From contig JAISTQ010000020.1 of the NCBI GenBank assembly GCA_031272505.1, positions 62,001-126,000 of the forward strand: a stretch of 64,000 nt of DNA, given 5' to 3'. The stretch is from Propionibacteriaceae bacterium. GTDB lineage: Bacteria; Actinomycetota; Actinomycetes; Propionibacteriales; Propionibacteriaceae. A model generated the notes under the pieces. The model had not been told where the DNA came from. It did not search any database and worked only from the letters and a program-made list of their open reading frames with translations. The translations under genes and the position numbers were made by a program. Positions 57,825 to 64,000 of this stretch are shown here, one piece after another (positions within the stretch are counted from its first letter, which is position 1; every line of letters starts with the position of its first letter).

Positions 57825-58142
57825 ATGCTAATCTCAACCACCCGCTCCGTCGAGCCCTACGCCATCGCCCAGAATCTCGGCATTGTGTTTGGCATCACGT
57901 CGCGCGCCCGCCACATCGGCTCCACCATGGGCGCCGGCTTCAAGGCAATCGTCGGCGGCAACATCGGCGCCTTCGAGAAACTCGCCCAGGAAACCCGTGA
58001 CGAAGCCATGGGCAAACTGGTCGCCAACGCCACCGCCATGGGCGCGGACGCCATCGTCGGCCTCAACTTCGACACCGAAACCATCGGCGACACCATGAGC
58101 ACCGTCGTCGCCTACGGCACCGCCGTCCGCCTCCAACGCTAA
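57825..58142 (+). CDS. YbjQ-like UPF0145 protein
   Basis: 105 aa, cytoplasmic. ISTTRSVEPYAIAQNLGIVFG and ARHIGSTMGAGFKAIVGGNI with MGADAIVGLNFDTE are the family core, a pentamer-forming beta fold. It has been called heavy-metal-binding, but function is not settled. AAAGGAAC precedes the ATG. It may be in the same transcript as DUF5719. Confidence 0.92.
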   Translation: MLISTTRSVEPYAIAQNLGIVFGITSRARHIGSTMGAGFKAIVGGNIGAFEKLAQETRDEAMGKLVANATAMGADAIVGLNFDTETIGDTMSTVVAYGTAVRLQR

Positions 58143-58242
58143 TTCCAGATCTAGGTAATACCCCAGCCCCTTTCCCGTCACCGACGGAGCGCCTGCCCCC
58201 TTCCCCCGTCATCCTCAGGAGCAGCCCGAAAGAGAGTCTCCC

Positions 58243-58350
58243 GGCACCCCTTGGCCGTCATCCTCGACCGCAGGTCGGGGATCCAGTGAGCGACGCGCGC
58301 TAGCGCTTGGAGCGAACAGTGGGTGCCTGAGCGAACGAAGTGAGCGAAGA
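58243..58350 (+). repeat. Full-length copy of intergenic repeat family B
   Basis: GGCCGTCATCCTCGACC, a GGTCGGGGATCCA half and downstream CTTGGAGCGAAC match the reverse complement of 31322-31421; the first 22 bases match 2465-2488. A second GTCATCCTC lies at 58208. It fills the gap between two convergent genes and may act as a bidirectional terminator-like hairpin. Confidence 0.65.
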
Positions 58351-58351
58351 C

Positions 58352-58777
58352 CTAATACTCCAGCGACGGATCAATATCCCCAACCGACGTGCCGGTGATC
58401 GCGCTCAATTGCTCCACAATGGTGCGGTAGACCAACCGCCGCAGGTCATTGGGGGAGGCGGCCCGCCGCTCGAGCGGACGCCGGTAGAGCACCACCCGGC
58501 CGCGCTGGTCGGGACGGGCGGGAATGGCCGAGCCCAGCGGTACCCGGGCAGCCCAGTCGTCAATGTGCGCGGGGACGTCCTCAAAACCGATGTCGATACC
58601 GGTGAGCGTGTCCGCGTTGTTGTCGGCCACCCGATCCACCGCCGCGATGATGCACGCCTGGAAGAACGCCTGGGGCGTGCGCGTCGCCCGCAGCGGCACC
58701 GGCACCCCGGTGAGCCGATTGGGATAGGCAATCGGGCCGCGCAACCCGCGGCGATGCCGATCCCGTCGTCTATTCAC
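58352..58777 (-). CDS. Metallopeptidase-family (PF06262-like) protein without a clear HExxH
   Basis: 141 aa. RRRDRHRRGLRGP, a FFQACIIAAVDRVADN helix and RVVLYRRPLERRAAS fit the small zincin-like family found next to DUF3499 in actinobacteria. Where distant members have HExxHH, this one reads VYRTIVEQLSAITG, so zinc binding is doubtful. Many actinobacterial members appear similarly altered. TACGAT (58784-58789) sets the GTG start. Confidence 0.75.
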   Translation of the reverse strand: MNRRRDRHRRGLRGPIAYPNRLTGVPVPLRATRTPQAFFQACIIAAVDRVADNNADTLTGIDIGFEDVPAHIDDWAARVPLGSAIPARPDQRGRVVLYRRPLERRAASPNDLRRLVYRTIVEQLSAITGTSVGDIDPSLEY

Positions 58778-58850
58778 CCGCTAATCGTAACTCGCAACTC
58801 ACCGGCGTGGGGTGATGCCCGTGACAAGCGGTGTTCGTTAGCATACGAAT

Positions 58851-59207
58851 GTGATTCTGCGAAGTTGCTCGAAGACGACTTGCTCGTCCCCGGCCGTGGC
58901 GACGCTGGAAATGAGCTATTCGGATTCGACGGCGGTGATCGGCCCGCTGGCGCTGCAACCCGAGCCCGGCACCTACGATCTCTGCCTGGAGCACGCCACC
59001 AACCTGACGGTCCCGAACGGCTGGGAGGTCGTCCGCCTCCCCGGCGAACTCGATTCCCCCCAAGTCTCCGAACCCAACCTCGCCCACCTCACCGACGCCA
59101 TCCGCGCCGCCGGCTTCTCCTACCTCGACGAACTCCCCGCCCGCCCCCTCCCCGAATCCGCCGCCCTCTCCCGCCGCCGCCGCCACCTCGCCATCGTCGC
59201 TGATTAG
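58851..59207 (+). CDS. DUF3499 protein
   Basis: 118 aa. RSCSKTTCSSPAVATL with Cys pair and YDLCLEH with a further Cys/His suggest a small zinc-binding fold; DSTAVIGPLA and NGWEVVRL are strongly conserved in DUF3499. Function unknown. The GTG start has TAGCAT (58839-58844) six bases upstream. It ends 100 bp before the tracrRNA. Confidence 0.88.
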   Translation: MILRSCSKTTCSSPAVATLEMSYSDSTAVIGPLALQPEPGTYDLCLEHATNLTVPNGWEVVRLPGELDSPQVSEPNLAHLTDAIRAAGFSYLDELPARPLPESAALSRRRRHLAIVAD

Positions 59208-59280
59208 CGGCAGCGAACATCGTCTCCACGTCACCTATCATCAGCACCTGTGGCACGAGATCCGCAACAAGGTTTCCCAC

Positions 59281-59309
59281 TTGAAGCAGATTGCCGAAGA
59301 TGGTAGCCT
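59281..59309 (+). promoter_or_regulatory. Possible tracrRNA promoter
   Basis: TTGAAG (59281-59286) and TAGCCT (59304-59309) are 17 bases apart. A start near 59316 would give an RNA of about 75-80 nt ending at the terminator. The -10 fit is modest. Confidence 0.4.
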
Positions 59310-59310
59310 T

Positions 59311-59390
59311 CAATCGAACTAATACCTAACAAGTCAGGACTCGATAGCCTGATTGATTTCTCCAAGAAGGGCCTCCGGGCCCTTCTTCAT
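59311..59390 (+). ncRNA. Predicted tracrRNA of the type II CRISPR system
   Basis: From 5' to 3': an anti-repeat candidate (about 59311-59330); a nexus-like hairpin TCAGG (59334-59338) pairing with CCTGA (59348-59352); a TTGATTTCTCC linker; and a terminator stem AAGAAGGGCC/GGCCCTTCTT (59364-59373 and 59378-59387). From memory, the Corynebacterium diphtheriae Cas9 guide scaffold has the same order: AAGC, a stem ending CTCG, then TTGATTGCTCC and a GC-rich hairpin. The anti-repeat predicts repeats that begin roughly GTTAGGTATTAGTTC. The exact 5' end is a guess. Confidence 0.68.
59364..59390 (+). terminator. Intrinsic terminator ending the tracrRNA
   Basis: A perfect 10-bp stem (AAGAAGGGCC / GGCCCTTCTT) with a TCCG loop is followed by a short T-rich tail. 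It isolates tracrRNA from cas9 and is followed at once by the cas9 promoter. Confidence 0.8.
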
Positions 59391-59418
59391 TGTTGGCACA
59401 GCTGCGCTTCTGTAGTAT
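59390..59418 (+). promoter_or_regulatory. cas9 promoter, leaderless
   Basis: TTGTTG (59390-59395), 17 bases, TAGTAT (59413-59418), six bases, ATG at 59425. No purine-rich ribosome binding site precedes the ATG, which supports a transcript starting on the start codon. Confidence 0.55.
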
Positions 59419-59424
59419 TGATTC

Positions 59425-62400
59425 ATGGCACTTGAATATCGAATCGGCATCGACGTCGGTTTGAACTCTGTAGGTTTCGCCGCGATCAAGGTGGATGCAG
59501 CGGGGTCTCCTGAAGAACTACTGTCTTGCATGTCTCTTGTGCATGATGCTGGGGTAGATCCGAGCAAGCGAAAACAGCGGGAGACTAGGTTGGCGTCCTC
59601 TGGCTTGGCTCGGCGGGTACGTCGACTGAATCGATCAAGAAAGAAGCGGCTCCGGCACTTGGATTCGCTGTTGCAGTCGCTCGGTTGGCCAGTCCCTCTT
59701 TCAGATCCTTCTACATCTCCAGTCGATCCATCTGACCCATCCGCACCTTGGAAGATCCGAGCTGAGTTGGCTGATTTCCTGATTGACGACGATGCGGAAA
59801 GACTAGAGAAGTTGAGTGCTGCTGTGCGGCACATCGCCCGGCATCGGGGCTGGCGAAACCCGTACGAAACGGTAAGAATACTGCATGAAGTTAGGCCGGA
59901 TTCAGAAAAAATGACAGGCTTCCGGGAACGAGTTGACGAAGCCATAGGAATGCGTCTGCCAAGCACGCTTACCGTGGGCCAACTCGTCGAACAGATCCTT
60001 GAGTTGAACCCATACCACCCATTGCGACGGAAGGTATCCGACAAGAAGAAAGCCGAGAATAAACAGGCGAACGACGAAGGAAGACCTTCTCCATGGCTTG
60101 AACCACTCATCGGCGTGATCGAACAATCTGATTACGCGAACGAACTGCATCGAATCTTCGAGGTTCAGGAAGTGCCAGAAGAAATAGGACGACGGATCAT
60201 CGATTCCGTCTTCTTCCAGAAGTCTCCGAAGGGCTCGTGGGCAGGAAGAGTCGGGAAAGACCCCTTGAACGGGAAGCCGCGTGCTCCGAAGGCGCATCGA
60301 GCCTTCCAGCGCTACCGGATGGCCACCCTGCTCGCGAATCTTCGGATCGATGGGCGTCAACTCACGGTTACAGAACGAAATCAGGTTTTCGATTTCCTGT
60401 GGAACCACGATCTAAGGAGCGATCCATCCTGGGATGATGTCTGCGATGAGCTCGGGATTTCGCGAGGTCAACTCCAGGGTACAGCGCAGCTAACTGAGGA
60501 CGGTGAACGCGCCTCAGCCAGGCCTCCGGTGAACAACACCGACCGGCTGATTCGGGAGAAGGCTCCGAAGGCTGTCAAGGACTTCTGGAGTGCCGCAAGC
60601 GATTTGGAGCAAGATGCGCTGGTGCTGGTGATTAGTAACGAGAGCGATCCAGAAGAATCGGCGGTAGACACTTTCTTGAGCGGCTTGTCTGCAGCAGATC
60701 TCCAATCACTTGATGACACCAAACTCCCGGCAGGGAGGGCTTCTTACTCCGCGGAGACACTTGATCGAATCGCCGACATCGTGCTCAGTTCTGAGAAGGG
60801 CTTATTCGATGCGCGGTTGGATCTATTGAAAGAGCGAGCGGCTAGCGAGCGTGGCGTCCTTGTTGCTGATCTTCCTGCCAGCGTAGTTGACGAGCTTCGA
60901 GATTGGCGTCCTCCTGCCGATCCGATAGGGGAACCTGTGGGAAACCCAGCGGTGGATCGAGTTACCAAAGCTGTGAATCGCTGGATTCTTGCCGCCGAAA
61001 AGGAATGGGGGTTACCCCAATCGGTAACGATTGAACACGTTCGAGCGGGACTGGGGTCAGCGAAGCTTGCTCATGAATTGGATGTTGAGAACCAGAATCG
61101 ATTCAAACAGCATCGGAAAGTCTTCGAAGAGATCGCGGCTCGGACGGGAGTGCGGACTACCTCCCGTAACGACTTGCGTCGGTATCAGGCCATAGTTCGA
61201 CAGAACTGCCAATGCCTTTATTGCGGTGGAACGATCAGCTTCAGGAACGCGGAGATGGATCACATCGTTCCGCGCGCCGGAGCGGGCTCCAACAACCGCA
61301 GAGAGAACTTGGTAGCGGTGTGTCACCGCTGCAATCTCGCTAAAGGGAAGCGACTGTTCTCGGAGTGGGCTGTCAGTTCCGGCATTCCGGAAGTGTCTTT
61401 AACTGACGCAATTGAGCGGGTGAAACACTGGCTGGACGACGGTTCAGTGGGGAACAAGAAGGCTTGGCGCGAATACACTCAGGCTGTCATAGCGCGCCTG
61501 AAGCGGAAGGACGAAGATCCTGAGTTTGACGGTAGGTCCTTGGAATCAGTTGCTTGGATGGCAACTGCGCTACGGCATCGGATTGCCGCTCACTACGACG
61601 TCATTGATCCTGACAGCGATGATGGTGTTCACGTTGATGTGTACCGAGGTGCTCTTACCGCAGAAGCACGTAAAGCGTCTGGCATCGAGAGTCGCCTGGC
61701 GTTGATCGCAGGCGGTGGCAAGACGCGCTTGGATCGTCGCCACCACGCGGTAGATGCTTGTGTGATTGCTCTTTTGAACCGTTCTGTTGCCGTTACGCTC
61801 GCTGAACGAATCGCCATCCGTGACGAGGAAGGGAAGGAAGCCCGAAGAGACGACAACGGCAACTGGGTGAAGCCAACTTGGAAGACGCATGAAGGCTCTA
61901 CTACAGCAGCACAAGGAAAGTATAAGCAGTGGCTCGAGGACATGAACAAGCTACTCGAACTCATCAACGCCGGGTTGGAAGCAGACACAATTCCAGTGGT
62001 GCGGCAGTTGCGATTGAGATTGGCGAATTCCAGTGCACACAAGGACACTATTGAGCCCTTGGCTAAACGCAGGGTGGGGGATCATCTCCCAGCTAAGCTC
62101 ATTGATCGAGCTTCGACGCCCGCGCTCTGGTGTGCCCTGACAAGCCATCCAGACTTCGACGCGACCGAAGGATTGCCAGAGGACAGAAGTCGTAGGATCC
62201 GATTGCATGACCGCTGGCTAGAAGCTGACGACAGGATCGGGTTCTTCGCCAAATCTGCGGCGTCTATTCAAGTCCGGGGTGGATCAGTAGAGGTTGGTGA
62301 TTCTGTACACCATGCGCGGGTGTATCGGTACTACCAGACAGACGGATCGGGAAAACGCACAGTTCTTTACGGTTGGATGCGGGTATTCGCTGCAGACCTG

Positions 62401-63102
62401 AAGGAGTACCTGCGGCTGCATCAACTTGAAGAGAAGCAGCATCGGAAAATGTTACCCACCGGGCTGAAGAGAAGTCCGATACAGAAGGCGGACAGAGGAA
62501 TCGATCTGTTCTCCGTTGAGTTGCCACCGCAGTCGCTGTCGAGACGGTATTGCGAAGGAAAACTCAGACAGGCGCTCGCTGAGGGCACGGCTGAGTACTT
62601 GGGCTGGTTGACCCTTGGTGACGAACTGGAACTCGACATGTCGAAGCAGACCAAAGATAAAATTGCCGAGTTTCTGAACGCAGAATTGACTCGGGTTCGA
62701 GTATCAATCGACGACGCTACTGGAGAGATTCAGGATGTCGGCGAGCCTCAAGTGATCGGTAAGCCGTTCGCTGAGACTACTCGTTGGGTACTGGACGGAT
62801 TCGAGTCAGAAACCAGCACAAGGCTTCGCCCAGTAGTTTTATCAAGTGAAGGCATCGCTAGATTCCCATACGTTGATTCCCTGGAAGCCGAAAGAGGAAT
62901 CCAGGAGAATGAAAAATGGGAGGTAAAGCTAGAGTCAGGGGCGGTCCAAACAATCATCGACAGTCGAGGCTGGCGTCCCTCCATCAACCCACTGTTCACA
63001 GAATGCAACCCGAAGATCATTCGTAGAGACACCTTGGGAAGGGTCCGAACAGTCGCCGGGTCGCACCTTCCAGTCTGTTGGAGTGTTGCCTCCATGGAGT
63101 GA
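59425..63102 (+). CDS. cas9: Cas9 endonuclease, type II-C-like
   Basis: 1225 aa, longer than the 1080-1100 aa usual for actinobacterial II-C Cas9. RuvC-I YRIGIDVGLNSVG with Asp10; an Arg-rich bridge helix (KRKQRETRLASSGLARRVRR, about 50-75); a helical REC lobe to about 520; RuvC-II SVTIEHVR with Glu537; the HNH domain with His613 in EMDHIVP and Asn637, framed by a zinc-type Cys597/Cys600 and Cys633/Cys636; RuvC-III HHAVDACV with His774 and Asp777. All nuclease residues are intact, so it should cut both DNA strands. The C-terminal PAM-reading part (about 850-1225) is not recognisable beyond the family. GC content looks lower than in the flanking genes. Confidence 0.96.
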   Translation: MALEYRIGIDVGLNSVGFAAIKVDAAGSPEELLSCMSLVHDAGVDPSKRKQRETRLASSGLARRVRRLNRSRKKRLRHLDSLLQSLGWPVPLSDPSTSPVDPSDPSAPWKIRAELADFLIDDDAERLEKLSAAVRHIARHRGWRNPYETVRILHEVRPDSEKMTGFRERVDEAIGMRLPSTLTVGQLVEQILELNPYHPLRRKVSDKKKAENKQANDEGRPSPWLEPLIGVIEQSDYANELHRIFEVQEVPEEIGRRIIDSVFFQKSPKGSWAGRVGKDPLNGKPRAPKAHRAFQRYRMATLLANLRIDGRQLTVTERNQVFDFLWNHDLRSDPSWDDVCDELGISRGQLQGTAQLTEDGERASARPPVNNTDRLIREKAPKAVKDFWSAASDLEQDALVLVISNESDPEESAVDTFLSGLSAADLQSLDDTKLPAGRASYSAETLDRIADIVLSSEKGLFDARLDLLKERAASERGVLVADLPASVVDELRDWRPPADPIGEPVGNPAVDRVTKAVNRWILAAEKEWGLPQSVTIEHVRAGLGSAKLAHELDVENQNRFKQHRKVFEEIAARTGVRTTSRNDLRRYQAIVRQNCQCLYCGGTISFRNAEMDHIVPRAGAGSNNRRENLVAVCHRCNLAKGKRLFSEWAVSSGIPEVSLTDAIERVKHWLDDGSVGNKKAWREYTQAVIARLKRKDEDPEFDGRSLESVAWMATALRHRIAAHYDVIDPDSDDGVHVDVYRGALTAEARKASGIESRLALIAGGGKTRLDRRHHAVDACVIALLNRSVAVTLAERIAIRDEEGKEARRDDNGNWVKPTWKTHEGSTTAAQGKYKQWLEDMNKLLELINAGLEADTIPVVRQLRLRLANSSAHKDTIEPLAKRRVGDHLPAKLIDRASTPALWCALTSHPDFDATEGLPEDRSRRIRLHDRWLEADDRIGFFAKSAASIQVRGGSVEVGDSVHHARVYRYYQTDGSGKRTVLYGWMRVFAADLKEYLRLHQLEEKQHRKMLPTGLKRSPIQKADRGIDLFSVELPPQSLSRRYCEGKLRQALAEGTAEYLGWLTLGDELELDMSKQTKDKIAEFLNAELTRVRVSIDDATGEIQDVGEPQVIGKPFAETTRWVLDGFESETSTRLRPVVLSSEGIARFPYVDSLEAERGIQENEKWEVKLESGAVQTIIDSRGWRPSINPLFTECNPKIIRRDTLGRVRTVAGSHLPVCWSVASME

Positions 63103-63104
63103 CG

Positions 63105-63158
63105 ATGCCAAGCTATAGCCCAAAGCTCTACTTGAGAAACCCCTTGTCGCTTGCGTAA
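63105..63158 (+). other. Possible 17-aa frame between cas9 and cas1
   Basis: Two bases after the cas9 stop an ATG opens MPSYSPKLYLRNPLSLA. The nine bases ATGCCAAGC recur at the cas1 start (63219-63227), and CCATGGAGT precedes both (63092 and 63189). This looks like a small duplication of the gene junction rather than a conserved gene. The rest of 63103-63218 shows no other feature. Confidence 0.3.
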
Positions 63159-63218
63159 AACGCTTGTAAAAAGCTCCGATTGCACCGACCATGGAGTTGT
63201 TCGATCCAAGGAGCGGTT

Positions 63219-64000
63219 ATGCCAAGCAAGTGGAGAGTGATCGACCTTACTGCATTCGACGGTGCTCTGACTACACGCAGAGGACAGCTCGTCGTAGAGA
63301 GAAACGATGCCGAGCCCAACTACCTGCCTTGGGCAGAGCTGGCGATGGTATTAGTTGGCACCCGGACTAAACTGGGGGCCTCTGTGCTACATGTCGCAGC
63401 CGAACAAGACGTGGTTATCATGACGGCGGATTGGCGCGGAGTTCCCAAAGCAGCGTCTTATGGCTGGAATGACCACAGCCGGGTAGGTGCCAGACAATTG
63501 GCACAGGTCAACCTCACCGTGCCACGGCGAAAGAACGCCTGGATGCACTTGATCAAAGCGAAGGTTACTGGGCAAGCGAGGGTGTTAGATCTGCTGAACC
63601 GACCAGGAGCCAAACGTCTACTTGAAATGGCGAAACAAGTACGTTCCGGCGATCCAGACAACATTGAAGCGCAGGCTTCGAGATTGTACTGGGCGCGGTT
63701 GTTTGCGAAGTTCTCCAGAGATACTGACGGCGGCGACGAACGTAACGCAATGCTGAACTACGGATACGGAGTCTTACGCGGCCATGGCATTCGAGCCGTT
63801 CTGGCTGCTGGACTGTTGCCCGCGCTGGGTGTTTTCCATCATGGGAGATCGAATCAATTCAATCTCGTGGACGACTTGATTGAGCCTTTCCGCCCGGTAA
63901 TTGACTTCGCCGTTGGATCAATGCCCGACGGGGTCAGCTTGGAGGACCCTGTGGTCAAACGAAGGCTCGTCGCGGCTGCAGCAGATCATTACGATGAGGC
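63219..64000 (+). CDS. cas1: Cas1 integrase, 3' end outside window
   Basis: The frame from the ATG at 63219 is open to the window end (260 codons). AAGGAG lies five bases upstream. The helical C-terminal domain holds the metal site: Glu150 in NIEAQASRLYW, His207 in GVFHHGRSN, and Asp219/Glu222 in LVDDLIEPFRP. LNYGYGVLRGHGIRAVLAAG is the family core. With Cas2 it inserts new spacers. It follows cas9 in the same direction; cas2 and the array are expected just beyond the window. Confidence 0.94.
   Translation, partial: MPSKWRVIDLTAFDGALTTRRGQLVVERNDAEPNYLPWAELAMVLVGTRTKLGASVLHVAAEQDVVIMTADWRGVPKAASYGWNDHSRVGARQLAQVNLTVPRRKNAWMHLIKAKVTGQARVLDLLNRPGAKRLLEMAKQVRSGDPDNIEAQASRLYWARLFAKFSRDTDGGDERNAMLNYGYGVLRGHGIRAVLAAGLLPALGVFHHGRSNQFNLVDDLIEPFRPVIDFAVGSMPDGVSLEDPVVKRRLVAAAADHYDE

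Noticed and set aside
59208-59424. A CRISPR array upstream of cas9
   Set aside because: No direct repeats at spacer-like intervals are present; the region is better explained as tracrRNA.

Overview
The window comes from a high-GC actinobacterium (Actinomycetota). The evidence is a WhiB regulator, CarD, MurT/GatD, a 2,3-BPG-dependent phosphoglycerate mutase, DUF3499 and DUF5719 proteins, and a gene block at about 43.2-59.2 kb whose content resembles the mycobacterial purE-birA-maf-accA3 / LCP-manC-whiB2 neighbourhood. A transcarboxylase operon of the Propionibacterium type (5S, 12S, a 71-aa protein, 1.3S), glycerol dehydrogenase, xylose genes and a citrate-to-glutamate-to-proline set suggest a fermentative, propionate-forming relative of Propionibacteriaceae or Actinomycetaceae. 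I cannot name the species.

Layout. 1-3.8 kb: TPR protein (5' end outside the window), SpoU-type methyltransferase, membrane protein. 3.9-11.1 kb: aldolase fba, a membrane-anchored DsbA-like protein, then purA-purD-purB-purC-thpR. 11.2-12.9 kb: an HTH antitoxin/PIN toxin pair, a truncated sigma factor and a lipoprotein. 13.1-18.2 kb: GH13 glucosidase, then xylA-xylB-ybaK on the minus strand and a 32-aa membrane peptide. 18.2-21.2 kb: citramalate synthase with an Ile/Val/Leu leader-peptide attenuator, divergent from gldA, with an 18-bp palindrome between them. 21.2-27.8 kb: fructosamine kinase, murT-gatD and the transcarboxylase operon. 27.8-33.9 kb: lipoprotein, MFS transporter, SDR, ispF, carD, ridA, gpmA, proC. 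33.9-41 kb: gltA-acn-icd and proB-proA, which with proC could carry carbon from citrate through 2-oxoglutarate and glutamate to proline. 41-43.2 kb: a remnant of an Ig-like surface protein and an AAA+/DUF4143 ATPase cassette bounded by 36-bp direct repeats. 43.2-59.2 kb: biotin carboxylase/BCCP, maf, birA, PH-domain protein, a PepE-like protein, purE, LCP, NlpC/P60, serine hydrolase, manC, whiB, a large glycosyltransferase, DUF5719 protein, UPF0145 protein, metallopeptidase-family protein and DUF3499 protein. 59.3-64 kb: a type II CRISPR locus with predicted tracrRNA, a 1225-aa cas9 and the start of cas1, cut by the window end. No repeat-spacer array is inside the window.

Three observations stand out. 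First, a -10 box of the form TANNNT placed six bases before ATG or GTG occurs at eighteen gene starts on both strands, plus one GATAAT variant, which points to widespread leaderless transcription and fixes many starts. Second, the ATPase cassette is preceded by three GGAAAAYGTTACA boxes exactly 33 bp apart, the last holding the start codon, and a deletion scar of a similar cassette, keeping two boxes at the same spacing, lies near 32.7 kb. Third, an 80-90 nt tracrRNA can be read directly upstream of cas9 even though no array is visible.
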